Positions 34,739-45,859 of a DNA stretch of 64,000 bases are shown one piece after another (the stretch's first letter is position 1; every line of letters starts with the position of its first letter). Location: the NCBI GenBank assembly GCA_001599935.1, contig BCIJ01000001.1, forward strand, positions 64,277-128,276, written 5' to 3'. Origin of the DNA: Holtermannia corniformis. Taxonomy: Eukaryota; Basidiomycota; Tremellomycetes; Holtermanniales. Made by a program: the position numbers and the translations under genes. The notes under the pieces were generated by a model, which saw only the letters and a list, made by a program, of their open reading frames with translations, was not told where the DNA came from and made no database searches.

Positions 34739-35017
34739 ATGAGCGCCAACACGTTTCCGACCTTCTCAGTCGTGGGCGCCCATGAGAATCCAAACTGCCT
34801 AACAAGCCAGTGGTCCTACGAGGCGCAGTACATCGACGGCGTGGCGATACTGACGGCTACCTGCAAGAACTGCACTTGTGCACGGATGGTGTTCACCAAG
34901 GGATTTAGTCCATGGACGTTGACATCGGCGGCTGGCATCTGCTCCACAATGCGCCAGATATGGGCCGCACATCCAGTTGAGACGGAAGCTGTGCGCTTGA
35001 AGATGGCTGACTTTTAG
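34739..35017 (+). CDS. small CxxC orphan protein, family member 3
   Basis: A single exon of 92 residues starting MSANTFPTFSVVGAHENPNC. One Cys is followed 29 residues later by CKNC, in ILTATCKNCTCARMVFTK. The family tail is STMRQIWAAHPVETEAVRL followed by KMADF. It aligns with members 1 and 2 over both the CxxC region and the tail, and is the cleanest member because it lacks introns. It is probably a soluble zinc- or metal-binding protein, though this rests only on cysteine spacing. Confidence 0.6.
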   Translation: MSANTFPTFSVVGAHENPNCLTSQWSYEAQYIDGVAILTATCKNCTCARMVFTKGFSPWTLTSAAGICSTMRQIWAAHPVETEAVRLKMADF

Positions 35018-35247
35018 TGGTGTGGACTGTGAGCGCAGGCTCGTCCGTGATGCTATCGGTCAAATAGCGATTTTCATTGACCTGACTGTCACTCTTCGCT
35101 CGTAACAGACGCCGCGAGTCCTGGCCTGATCCTCATGTGTGAAACGCATGCGGGACAGGAGCTGGACGACAGCACCTTTGAGACCTGAGTGGAGCACTTC
35201 CATCGCAGCTCACATCTACACTTGACCTCCCCATCCCAAAGCCCAAC

Positions 35248-36672
35248 CTACTTGCGCGTAATCGTAGCAGTGATCAAGCCCGAAGGGTCGGCCACGGGCC
35301 AAAACACCTCGGCGCCACCTTGGCGTCCGAGACCGTTGTCGAGGTTGAACGCGGACAGATTGACGGGACTGTGTGCGCGTAGTCAGCGTGGAAGGAGGGA
35401 GAATGGAGACGCACATGTAGTGCTTGTTGGGGTAAGAATAGCTGATCTCTTTGATCGCGGCGTTGGCGGCCAAGACTTTTTGCGCCGTGTTGTACATTGT
35501 TGCCTGGGATTTGTGTCAGCATTGAGCTTTAGCTGACGGTCACGGCCGTGGGCTGAGTACCACACTGGCGGTTATTTGTAAGGATCATGCGAGCACACTG
35601 ACTTGCACGGAAGCGCTCTCGTCTTCAGCAAACACCTCGAGCGTGACCTGCTTGACCGATTTGGCAATCTGCGCATCACACAATCGCATCAGCATCGGTT
35701 TCACTTTGCAAACGATGTGGACTTACCGCGCCAAAGTCGAGCGTCTTGGCGACCTCTGGCAAGGTCTCGATCGTGAGTGGGATGTTGGAAGGCAACAAGA
35801 CATTGTACGAGAGCTCGACCGAGGTAGAGAAGATGCGGTCCGATACCTCTGCAAGCGAAATCAGCCGTGTGGCGCAGAGGCTAGTGCAAGAGGTCGACGT
35901 ACCGGCTAGGGTTGTGTTCTCGTCTCGGTGAAAGTTCTCAAACGCCGAGCCGGTTGTCTTGAGCACTGTTCAAATCAGCGCGATCCCATAGGCTTCGCCA
36001 ACCGCACGCACCCAGCAGGTCCTTCAATCCAGCCTTCACGACCGCACCTTCCTTTTCATCCACCACAACGTTCACAATCACCTTCTCCTCGCCATCGCGC
36101 GTGAACGCGTGCGGGTGCGGTTTCCCGTCGTCTCCGATCGCGATGCGGGACCACTTGTGCGAGATGATGTCGATAAACGCTTTGTGGATGTGAGGGTACT
36201 TGGTGGTAAAGTGGAGACCGAGGTGGAGGGCGAATGCGGGTGGGTCGAGGACGTGAGGAGACGTCTTGGCGAAGACTGGTGGGCGTCAGTGGTTGGTGGG
36301 TGAAAGGGACAGGACGCACTGTTGACCGTGTTCTTCACTGCGAGAATGTCAGCCACGACGTGAAACCCGATTACCGTGGGACTCACTCGTATCGGTCGCG
36401 ACGACGCACGAGTTATCGGCCTGGGTGTATGACTGCTCGATGTCGCCCTCGAGCAGGACTACCTACGTCAGCTCCCCAAATTACCAAGCCCAGCATATCA
36501 TGGACACACCGCGCACGGTGTACTCGACGATGTGGTGCGTCTTGCCCTCGCGCACGACCCTCGCAACGCGTACGAGGTCCTTGCCTGTGATAGCGTCAGC
36601 TCGAGCCCTTTTCTACCGCTGACAATGCGTACCATAGCGTGCCGCCGTGAGTACTCCTGGCTCGTCAGCCAT
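35248..36672 (-). CDS. urate oxidase (uricase)
   Basis: Multi-exon gene starting MADEPGVLTAARYGKDLVRV. Uricase features follow: EGKTHHIVEYTVR, LEGDIEQSYTQADNSCVVAT with the active-site Thr in the DNSxVVATDT motif, KNTVNIFAKTSP, the conserved SFPFALHLG-equivalent PPAFALHLGLHF, HPHAFTRDGEEK, SGSAFENFHRDE-like TGSAFENFHRDENTTL, the LDFGAI region, and YPNKHYIPVNLSAFNLDN near the end. The enzyme oxidises urate to 5-hydroxyisourate in purine catabolism, usually in peroxisomes. The predicted C-terminus is ATITRK, without an SKL-type PTS1 signal. Either targeting is different, or a last splice (a GTAGGT lies over the stop) adds residues. The ~300 residue length is normal. Confidence 0.92.
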
Positions 36673-36950
36673 TCCAAGTCTTTAGTATCCAGTGGTGGTG
36701 GTTGTGAAGAGGAAAAGTGAGTGAATAAAGAACGGCCAAGTGCCGCTCGGGGCTATCTATCTGTTGCGCTATCAGCGGCCACGCGGTGCCACGTTCAGGC
36801 ACATCACATCACGTGACCGGTCTCAACCCAAATGCCAAAGGAGGGACGTGCACCAACAGAAAGTTGAAACGGCGAGACGAGCTCGTTCGATGACAGTGTT
36901 CCAAGCGATCGGTCGAGGAGCTGATAGCGTACGCAGTCTGCGAGCGGAGG

Positions 36951-38370
36951 ATGAGTGACGGGAAACCGCACGATCGGCGAAAGGCGTCGTTCCCCAGCCT
37001 GCAACAGCGCAAGCATGAAGCCCTCATCGTCGCTCTCTCCCTTGCCGTGCGGGTCATCACCGTCGTCCTCTCCAGCCTCGCAAGCCAAGTCATCCCGCCG
37101 TTCGATTCATCCCACGAACTGCTGGCGAACGGCACCATACCGGGACTGCGTTGGGATGCGGTGCACTTTGCGGCGGTAGCAAAAGATGGCTACCAATACG
37201 AGCAGCAGCTCGCGTTCATGCCTGGATGGCTATGGGTCATGCGATACACGGGCTGGATCGTTTGTGCGGTACGGAAGTTTGCAGGTGGGGACGGTGAACT
37301 TTCGGTCCACGACGTGGTACATGGAGGTCAAGCTGCTGCCATTATCTGTTCGGTTGCCAGCGCCGTCATGCTATACCGGTAAGTCTTCATCGCTACTCCG
37401 TCATTACATATCCACCGCGCTAACACACCTAGTCTGACCTTCCGCCTGACCCGCTCACCCCCCTTCGCTCTGCTCACCGCCCTCTTCCAATGCTGCATCC
37501 CACCATCCCCCTCAACTCAGATAGCACCCTACACCGAGCCTCTGTTTTCCCTCCTCACATTCTCAGGATTCTATCTCGTCGCTGGGAGACGTTTCGTGCC
37601 CGCAAGTCTCGTGCTTGCATTGTCGGCCGGCGTGCGCGCGAACGGCATCTTGAGCGTGGGTGTCGTTGGGTGGGAGATACTGCGTGTAGGAAGGGTGTTT
37701 GAAATGCTAAGACGCAGAAGGGTGCTGGTGAGTCGCGCGCGGTATACTTTGTCGCTGAGCATACTATCGTAGCGCCTGTTGCTCCTGGGCGCACAAGCCG
37801 CGCTCTGCACCGCCATTATCATCGTGCCATTCGCCGGGTTTCAGATATGGACTTATCGCCAGCTGTGCCTCATCCCCAAGACTCTCCGCCCATGGTGCAG
37901 CGCGACGATCCCCCTCTCATACAGTTTTGTGCAAGGACACTACTGGTTGGTCTCTCCGCTACATCAGTCGTATTCACTCTGAAACCACATGTCACAGGAA
38001 TGTCGGTTTCTTGAAATACTGGACACCCGCACAGATCCCCAACATCCTCCTTGCCCTGCCAATCTTCCTCATCTCCCTTTCACACCCTTATCGCTTCTTG
38101 ACACAACCCATTCCGGATCCAGCACGAGTGCCATATCATCTACACCACCTCGGCATGACGCTCCTCCTGCTGTTTGCAAGTCACTCGCAGATCGCCCTCA
38201 GAGTCTGCGCTAGTGATCCCGTCATGTGGTGGGGTGTGACCGAGGCCGCTTTTGACTGGCGCAGAGGGCATGTCAAGATGACGCGGGTTGGCAAGTGGTG
38301 GGTCCGGTGGAGTCTCGTATGGGGAATGATCAGTATCGTACTCTGGGCTGGCTTCTACCCTCCTGCATAG
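36951..38370 (+). CDS. GPI18: GPI mannosyltransferase 2 (PIG-V)
   Basis: A multipass ER protein starting MSDGKPHDRRKAS. The N-terminal lumenal signature is GLRWDAVHFAAVAKDGYQYE followed by QQLAFMPGW, the PIG-V region with the catalytic Asp in WD. Hydrophobic segments follow (AAIICSVASAVMLYR, PFALLTALFQCCIPSPS, LVLALSAGVRANGI, AQAALCTAIIIVPFAGF, QIPNILLALPIFLISL, GMTLLLLFASHSQIAL, WGMISIVLWAGFYPP). The motif FVQGHYWNVGFLKYW is typical of the family. The enzyme adds the second mannose to the GPI anchor precursor. The exon 1/2 splice at 37380 restores R-LTFRLTR. The gene is divergent from urate oxidase. Confidence 0.9.
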
Positions 38371-38522
38371 CCGTGTAGCATGTATCATAGTGTAGTTTGG
38401 TGCTGCCAGCTACGATCGCATGCCACTTTGCCTGAATTACCGCTTGTGGTAAGAATTCGTTCGGTGCAACCGCAACCAACGAGCACGCTCTTATCCATCT
38501 CACCAATCACTCCCCACTTACA

Positions 38523-39700
38523 ATGGGTCAGTCTAGAGCTCGGCACTCTTATTGTCTTGGTCGCATACATCAAACTGACTTGCCGTCCTAGGCATCTTCT
38601 CCCACGAACCCTCGCACGACGTTGCCGTCACCGCTACCTTCCCCGACAGTAACCCATTCGGGCGTGAGTGCCCGTGCTGCCTGTCGGTCCGTGACTGACG
38701 ACACATACACGTAGTGATCGTCAACGGCGAGAAGAACACTCTTGATTTGCACCTTAACAACCACGGCAAGAAGAACTACACCCTTGTTGCGGGCGGGGCC
38801 AGCTACCATGACGTAGAGAGGCACTGGGCTTTGGTGCGTTTCAGATTCGAGGCTCGCTTTGCGCGTGCGCACATGAGTTGGGAGCTGAGCCTAGTACGGC
38901 TACCCGGCGGGCTAGTTGATTGGTAGCTGAGCTTTGACCCGGCCTTCGCGGCTCACCTGCTAAACCAGCCGCGCCGCTCGTGCGCTCTTGGTCGCGCATT
39001 TGGAATTTGTACCATTCTCGCTGTAGCTGACGTGCAGTAGGTCAAGAACACTACTTCGCTCAAGTACAATGTTCCCCTCGTGTCGGGCGCCAACTTTAGC
39101 GCTCCATTCCAGGTCTACAGCGAGTTCGTTTACTCACTCGAATTCTTCTCGGCAAGAGGTTCTGACCGATCTTAGATTCCGGCCCAAGGAGCTCGGCTTG
39201 ACCGTCTGGGTTGATGTCACCGAGACTGGCAGCAAGGACGTGCAGCGGATTACCGCCTTCAACCAGACTATCTCGGTCGTCGAGCAGCAATCTGGCTGGT
39301 TCGACTTGAAGCTGTGAGTGACCCCGGTCTTGCAGCGTCTGATAAACTCAAATGCGCTAGCATCTTCCTGTACTTGATCCTGGCCGGTTTGGCCTCGCTC
39401 GCCGGTCTCACGGCGTACAACGCCTACTTCAAGCCCTCGACCAAGCGCAAGAGTCGCGGCCCGAAGCGCGCCAAGGCCGTCGTCGCAGCCGATCAGGCTA
39501 CAAAGCAGTATCCAGACGTCAAGCCGTACGAGGAAGAGTGGATCCCGGAACAGCACCTCAAGAACCGCGCGAGCAAAGCCAAGAAGGTTGGCGGTGAGGC
39601 GGATCTGACGAGCGCCGGGGAGGCCACGAGCGGCGCTGAGACTTCGGGTGCGGATGTCAAGCGGGGTAAGGGCAAGGGCAAGAAGAGCAAGAAGGCTTAG
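38523..39700 (+). CDS. TRAP-alpha/SSR1-like ER membrane protein, N-terminus uncertain
   Basis: The lumenal domain reads FPDSNPFGLIVNGEKNTLDL, NNHGKKNYTLVAGG, KNTTSLKYNVPLVSGANFSA, RPKELGLTVWVDVTE and AFNQTISVVEQQSGWFDLKL. The membrane helix is LIFLYLILAGLASLAGLTAY. A basic, Lys-rich cytosolic tail ends GKGKGKKSKKA, with a WIPEQHLKN element also seen in metazoan TRAP-alpha. This matches the translocon-associated protein alpha family, which sits beside Sec61. Introns fit GT-AG throughout; one (38835-39040) is ~205 nt. The best start is a 4-nt exon ATGG at 38523-38526 spliced to GCATCTTC. That leaves no signal peptide, which the family needs, so a further upstream exon may have been missed. Confidence 0.75.
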
Positions 39701-40323
39701 CGTATGCATCAAGTGAAAGGGCTCGAATATGGTACACCATCACCTGCGCGGCGTCAGTGACTCGAGACAGTGGCCGGGCCTGAGGTTCCTAGGACATGTA
39801 AGGTGATTGCAGATGGATCTGCTTCGGCTTGAATGTCGAGAGCATCATCCTGTTCTGATGCCCAGACACACCCCTCCTCAGGCTTCTGCAGTTGACCGCT
39901 GTTCCGGTCGATTGTTGCAATTCCCGAGCCACAGCTCAAACAGGCTTTGTGTATGTAGTCTTCCAGCACGGAGGACTGATTTGAACAGCACAGCTTTTGG
40001 ATACAACAACCGGTAGCTGGTGGTGACAGTCATCTCGGTGTGTGAGATCCTGACTGATCAGTCCTTCCAGGGTGAGGGTCGACATGACGGCGATGGGAGG
40101 CGATAACGCGCATGCACTGCTATATATATCTGCGCGCCACACGATAGAAACAGCATGGTCAAAATGGTGGAAGAAGGCCGCTCAAAGGATAAAGGATCCA
40201 GCCCAACCGTGAAAACGGTTATAAACCGACTCCATCTCTGTCGCGGAGTTGGAATGCAGCATCTAGTGGACAGAGGACACGCCTCGGTTGATAGCCAGAA
40301 GTTTGACATTGTAGAGGACGACA
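39701..40323. other. 622-bp intergenic region
   Basis: No gene is supported. It lies between the 3' ends of the TRAP-alpha-like gene (+) and the small protein gene at 40324-40671 (-). A short AT-rich element (tatatatat) sits at 40118-40130. Confidence 0.45.
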
Positions 40324-40671
40324 TCATTGCGCTTCCTCGACCACATCAATGCAGTCCAACGAGTACTTGATGTCCTCGAACTTTTCCGGCGGAATAACGG
40401 TCACCAACTGATTTGTGTCCACCTGGCTTGTCAAGCAGTAACCATGAACAGCAATCCCGTCTTTGCCGTCCCAGTTTGCCGACGTTGGCATCAGCTTTGC
40501 CCCCGTTTTCATTTCGCAGTCGGGGCAGAAGAATTTGAAGATGCGGGTCGGCTGCGGCTTCCCAGTAAGCGGATCCTCCCGAAGGTTGTCTTTGTAGACT
40601 TGAGCTCTGAGGTGACGGCAGCTGTCTGTAGGTTGCGACTCGAAGTACTTTGCGAACGTCGTGGTCGACAT
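40324..40671 (-). CDS. small CxxC orphan protein, possible distant family member 4
   Basis: A single exon of 115 residues starting MSTTTFAKYFESQPTDSCRH. One CxH motif (SCRHLR) is followed after ~30 residues by FKFFCPDCEMKTGAKLM. The C-terminal part is GYCLTSQVDTNQLVTVIPPE followed by an acidic end. The C...CxxC layout resembles members 1-3, and the C-x-H...C-x-D-C-x2-K-T pattern is shared with the gene at 41298-41663. The family tail EAMRxxW is not present, so relatedness is tentative. No transmembrane segment is seen. Confidence 0.5.
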   Translation of the reverse strand: MSTTTFAKYFESQPTDSCRHLRAQVYKDNLREDPLTGKPQPTRIFKFFCPDCEMKTGAKLMPTSANWDGKDGIAVHGYCLTSQVDTNQLVTVIPPEKFEDIKYSLDCIDVVEEAQ

Positions 40672-41297
40672 GACGGCTGCTTATCGAAGTACGTCAGTAC
40701 AAAGCGCTGCGCGTGAGTATTCATCTCCTCGTCGCAAGCTGGGATGCGAATATCCTTTGGCGACTGACTGTCTCCCTTATCGTTTCGCGAGCTGCTGAGT
40801 CCTTTTTCAGCAGCGCCTTCGAGGCAGCTGAGGTCTTTGGTACTTTACGTGGGTCACTACCGTTGCGGGATCACCCTGAGGGAGTTCATGCGCTTCATGA
40901 AGTACAGTTGTACGCAGCAACCTAGCGCCAATCATTCTTCGTTGCTGTCAAGCCCGCATATGTTGAGATGTACATCAGGATCATCTAGACCATTTCCCTC
41001 GTGTGATGGGACCGCTGCGCGTTGTAGCCGAGTACAGGGCAGGTAGAGGCCTCAGAAAAGGACATTGCCGTTCGACAGGTTCTTTGGATTCCAGACGTAT
41101 GGCTGGATTCGGTGCCACCTCCGCGCTGGTATACAGCACTCATCGCTGCCAACAGACTGAAACCTGTCCAAGTACCTGGCACAAGAGGAGCTGCAGCGCG
41201 ACAACTCATTGTCGCCCGGCTCCATCCATGAGGTACATATCAGCCTTGCCTAAGCACAGATAGCATTACCCTCCACTGTCAGCAAGGACCATGGTGT

Positions 41298-41663
41298 TCA
41301 GCCCACGATTCTCTCCTCCATTTCGGACGTCACAGAAAACTTCTTGAGGTGCAGCTCGCTAGGATTGGCCACCGGCTTCAAGTCGGTTCGTGGGTACGAT
41401 GCCCAGACTATCGGATGCCCAATGGTCCCGTCACTTCGTGGGTGGTTCATGTCTACAGTTGGCAAGCTGGTTTTGGTGCAGTCGGCACAGCCCTTCACGA
41501 ACGTGTCGTGCCATGATTCTTCCCCAGAAGTTGTATCTTTCGTTTTGAAACCACCTTGCACAATCAAGGTACGCGGGTGTGAGCAAGTCGTTGTCGGCCT
41601 AAGCCTTTCCGCGATCAACTCTTGCAAAGAGAGCTCGGCTAAAAGAGGTACGAAGTCAACCAT
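41298..41663 (-). CDS. small CxxC orphan protein, possible distant family member 5
   Basis: From the internal ATG at 41663 this encodes 121 residues starting MVDFVPLLAELSLQELIAER. TTTCSHPRTLIVQGGF is followed ~28 residues later by TFVKGCADCTKTSLP, the same C-x-H...C-x-D-C-x2-K-T spacing as the gene at 40324. The open frame extends upstream to about 41930 without a better ATG context. No known domain is recognised. The codon pattern looks less biased than in the housekeeping genes. Confidence 0.45.
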   Translation of the reverse strand: MVDFVPLLAELSLQELIAERLRPTTTCSHPRTLIVQGGFKTKDTTSGEESWHDTFVKGCADCTKTSLPTVDMNHPRSDGTIGHPIVWASYPRTDLKPVANPSELHLKKFSVTSEMEERIVG

Positions 41664-42876
41664 CTTGACTGGGGAAAGTAGTACTAGGGGAAAGCCGCTG
41701 GGTATAGCGGGGCCGACAGTCCGCGTATTATCTAGTCTCTCAGTGAGATCGAGGATGCGAAAGAAGGCGAGAAGCGCCGGCAAGGACTTCCCGCGCTCCA
41801 CCATCGCGCTCGAATGACGAAGTCGCCATCTGACGAAGACGTGTGTGGCAACTGTATCGCATCTCGGATCTTGTTCGGTGTATTGGTGACAGTTCGTAAG
41901 TGACAATGGGCTCGGGTATCTCTGGACCAAGCAACCAATCGCTAGGATTACTCACGGCTTCTCCCTCACCCGGCATCGAGCTCCACACAATGGTACCAGG
42001 AGGGTTGACGGTCGGTTGTGCGTGAAGGTTCTAACGCGCCGGGACTTGTCGGCAGTCTGAGCAGCACTTAGAATCGTTGTGATGACCATCGAGCCAGTCG
42101 TTTGATTCAACATGCCAGACCGGCCCTCGCAGATCCTGACATTTGTATGCTCACTGTCGCCCTTGGGTGGGAGAGGCTGATCAATCATCGTTTGTAGTGT
42201 CGCAATGTGTGATGATCGGGCTTGGTGGATTCGATCGTGGAACAGGATGAGGCGAAAGCAGAGGTGAGCGTTGTACAAAGAGAGAGGTCTTGATGAGTGC
42301 CGATTAGATACTGAGCGAGAGATTCACTTAATATCAAGTCGACGAGTTACAACCAGACGCAACCGCCCTCTCTTTATCCTGTTCATCTGAGACCTGCTCT
42401 CCTGAGTCGCTGGTGGGTTCACCGGATCCGTCGAGGGGGATGCGAGGTCGATGCCGGATGCGTCGATGCTGGTTCATGTTGATTCACCTTCGGAGCTGTC
42501 AGGCTAGAGGTAGTCAGCCCCCTAACATGATCTGCCAAAAGAGGACATTGTCTGTTGAAGCGCGGTTGATTCGAAGGGGTCGCGAAATGAGTTGGAGACG
42601 CTTCATGCCAGTCAGTGGGCTCGGTCAGAAGGCGCCGCTGTCCTCTATAAGTCTTCGCCACCGCGACGATTTTAACAGCGCCTACCTTTTCCCTTGCCAA
42701 GGCCTATCGCAAATCTGCTTGCTGAGGCAGACGCGTTGAATTCAAATTAGCAAGCATGCGTGCATACCCTCGTTGGTCTGATGCGTCATTGCGTAGCAGG
42801 GCGTCAATCAGAGCGCTTCAGTACCGCTGAAGCGTATAGCGAATCCGGTGCTTCTTTACATACATGCTTCATCTGC
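41664..42876. other. 1.2-kb region with only weak open frames
   Basis: A minus-strand frame at 42188-41952 (starting MIDQPLPPKGDSEHTN) runs to a GTGAGT donor near 41953 and could be an exon of a small gene, possibly reaching the acceptor near 41855. I could not confirm it. The remainder (42280-42876) shows nothing supportable. Two 9-11 nt purine runs and an AT-rich stretch near 42325 were the only local features noticed. Confidence 0.3.
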
Positions 42877-43478
42877 TCAATACAGCACGCCTTCGGCCTT
42901 TGAATTGTCCAGTTGGTCCACAACAGCCTGAACCGCCTTCATGTCTGCATCACCTTGTCAGCCTCGCGTCGCTGGTTTACTATAGCGCGACGCACCGATG
43001 TCGTTGCCGACGTTGACAATGGTCAGCACCTTGAGGTGCTCGCCATCCGTGACGGTAGCGATCATCTCGACATAGTTGTCTTTGATGTTGGCGTCCTGCA
43101 GTGTCGCGTCAGCAACCGTGTCAACGAGTAACGATCAGGCATTCCGCCTGACAGCCGAGATCGGCTACTGACCCTCGGCAACGAGCAAGTGATCTGCAGG
43201 AAAGATCAGCTTTACGTCTCGTACGACGCAAGACCTTGCTTGCAAGAAGCTAAACTGACCTCGCGCTCATCAGACGTCTCAACCGTGGCCGAGTCGCCAG
43301 AGAGTTTGACGACTTTGGCCGTGACGCGGACTGTGCGCCCGATCAGTTTCTGGATGTGGGCGTGGTTGACGCGTGCTGTGCGGTGTCAACGTAACCAGCG
43401 AAAGGATCAGGAGATGGTGAGGCGGTACATACGATGCTCGTAAGCCGAGGTGCTGGCTGTTGCGGGGTTGTACACCAT
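42877..43478 (-). CDS. RFA3: replication protein A small subunit (RPA14/Rfa3)
   Basis: Five short exons, about 130 residues. The start is MVYNPATASTSAYEH, with splicing to PRVNHAHIQKLIGRTVRVTA. Conserved RPA3 positions follow: KVVKLSGDSATVETSD, EITCSLPRDANIKDNYVEMI, LKVLTIVNVGNDIDMKAVQA, and the end VVDQLDNSKAEGVLY. The small OB-fold subunit stabilises the RPA70-RPA32-RPA14 complex that binds single-stranded DNA. All four introns have GT-AG ends, one exon is only 21 nt, and the order of conserved blocks matches the family. The call rests on the PRVN...IG..V start and the VNVG.D.DM motif. Confidence 0.75.
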
Positions 43479-43856
43479 GGTAGCTCTTGGATGGCAAGGT
43501 CGACGCGTAACGGCTGACCAGGTGCCTAAGAGATTGGAAATTGCTAGCCGCTCTAGCAACCGACAATCAGGATGATCGCTAGCAGGTCGACGCCGCGAGA
43601 CCTACCGTCACTCTATAGATTGTAATGAAACATACCGCGATTGCTCAACTTGAAACAAGCTGTAGTTGACCATTGCTCGCAACATCGGAATGCTGACGCG
43701 TCTTTGCCACTTATCACTTCAGCGTCCACATTCAACCTCCCGCTCGTTGCCGCTCTACCTCCCGCTCTACCTCTCGGCTCTCTGTATCTCCCTTTCGCAC
43801 GCACTCTCGCGCTCCCTCTCGCCCTCGGTGAGCGTGTAAGACTAACAAAGCCCAAA

Positions 43857-45673
43857 ATGGAGTTGCCGACAGGGTCCGATCCGGGTGATTCGAAAACGTG
43901 AGTCTGGACGTGGCTAATGTATGATGGCTCTCAGCGCCCCGAGGCGTCCCACTTCACCTTGCTGCTCACATTCGCCGAAGCAGGATAACGACAACTTCAT
44001 CAGGAGCACCGTCGATGGAAGAGGCAAAGGCTTACTACAATGGCATCTCGACACCGCCACCGCTCTTGATCTACCACAGCAATAGCCGTCCATTCATCCT
44101 ACCGAGAGGACCCGAGGCATATCCGCTAAAAAAGCAGCTCCTGGGCGTGCACGGTCATCGTCTCGGCAAAGTTTGGCGCCAGGTCGGGCCCGAAATGACC
44201 CAAATTCTCTCTACCGCACTCGTTAACTGGACGAGCATCGACGTCGTGCGCTTCGCATGGGAGACTGGAGACGACCAGCCTACCTTCAGCCCCGTCACGC
44301 TGTGGATTGGGGTCGTCCCCGACAGCCTCAACTATGCAGACGCCCACGCCGTATCCCTCGAGCTTCTCTCGGTCTTGCTGAAATACAACATCTCTGATGT
44401 GGAGGTGGACTTTCGTGAATCGTTGCTTCACCGCTCGGTTGGGCCTGCTCTGTTGCATCCAGTGGATGACTTCAACACCACTGCCGCCGTTCGGGGACCT
44501 CTGACAACGGCTCTCGGACTTCCCATCTCTTCAGTAGACCGACCGGAAGCGCAGGGAACCATGGCGTTTTACTTGGACGAAGGCGGAAGAGATCACAAAT
44601 TACTCGGCCTGATATGTCGGCATGTACTACTGCCTATTCACGGCTCGGAAAATTCCTCCTACTCGGACAGTCGGGGTAGCTCCCGCTTCGTCACATTGTT
44701 AGGTCAATCTCGTTACGCTTCGTTCCTGGCCGACGTCGAGGCCGCAATGGCGGAACAGGAGTACCTGCTCCGTGACTGTCACGTTCGAGCCAAACGGCTC
44801 ACGCTTCGCCTCGACACGGCCATCGATGGTCTCGACAACGTAGCTGCGCTAAGTCGCGCCCTTCACACTGTCGAGAGTGATATCGAACCTCTAGAAACGA
44901 AATTGAGTCAAATGAGGATCTTCAAGGACACGGCAAGCGCTCAATGGAGCAACGTCGCGGACCGAGTTATCGGGCGTGTCATCTTTTCACCGCCGTTCGA
45001 GTTTGGGGCAATGGGCCGAGGTTTCGAGGATGAGGCAATGGGCGGAGGGCACACGGATGATTGGGCATTGATCGAGCTAGACAAGGCGAAGTTTGGGGAG
45101 TTGCGCCAAAACGACCTCGATCTCAGTGCGTATCTTGCGCCAGGTCCTACCGGTCAGCTACTGACGGACGTCTCACTAGACTCGCCGCACATGTCGCCAA
45201 ACACCATCATCGGCCGTTTCGGTGTCTCATCGAACGGGATTGCGTTCGAATGGCCTGATGATGGACAGCTGCGCCTGAAGGGCATTGTCGACTACAGCAA
45301 GCTGCTGAACCCACCGTGGACAGACACCAACGGCGAGCCCTGCTTGATCGTCATCAAGAACGGTGGCGCCACAGGTGTCACAATGGGCCGAGCGACGGGC
45401 ATAACGTCTTTCATCAGAGACGTTGCAACCGGTTGTGTGTCAAACGAGGTGGCCATTTTCGGATACAACCAAAAGTCAGGCGCGTTTTCCGACAAGGGCG
45501 ACAGCGGCTCGGTCGTGGTCGACGGCTCGGGCCAGTACGTCGGCATTGTCAACGGTGGCGCGGGCCCAACCGAGACGACGGACGTGACCTATGTTACGCC
45601 GATGGCGTGGCTGTGGCCGCGCATCTTGGAAGAGTTCCCGCGTGCCAGCCTCGATCTCTCCAGGGTCAAGTAG
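43857..45673 (+). CDS. trypsin-fold serine protease-like protein, no signal peptide
   Basis: Two exons, 43857-43897 and 43984-45673, 576 residues starting MELPTGSDPGDSKTITTTSS. The C-terminal half has the three blocks of a chymotrypsin-fold protease: LLGLICRHVLLPIHG (His), HTDDWALIELDKAKF (Asp) and FSDKGDSGSVVVDGSGQYVG (Ser in GDSGS), followed by a substrate-pocket-like GIVNGGAG. The N-terminal ~190 residues are a separate unknown domain. A helical, coiled-coil-like insert (about residues 260-330) sits between the His and Asp blocks. There is no signal peptide, so the protein appears intracellular. Similar proteins are common in basidiomycete genomes as uncharacterised expansions; that statement is from general knowledge. 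The catalytic triad looks intact. Confidence 0.8.
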
Positions 45674-45859
45674 GGAAAGTGAACGGGACTGGATTGTACA
45701 TGATGACGCGCCGCATTGGCACAGCAATGAAGTATTCAGTATGCATTGGTGGCAATGTGCAAGCTGGTTTTGAAGCACTTGGTACAGTATAAAGATGCAT
45801 CAATCCATTCGTACGACCGCCACGCGGATCGTAGCGCGCTCAAATGTATAGTCACGACT

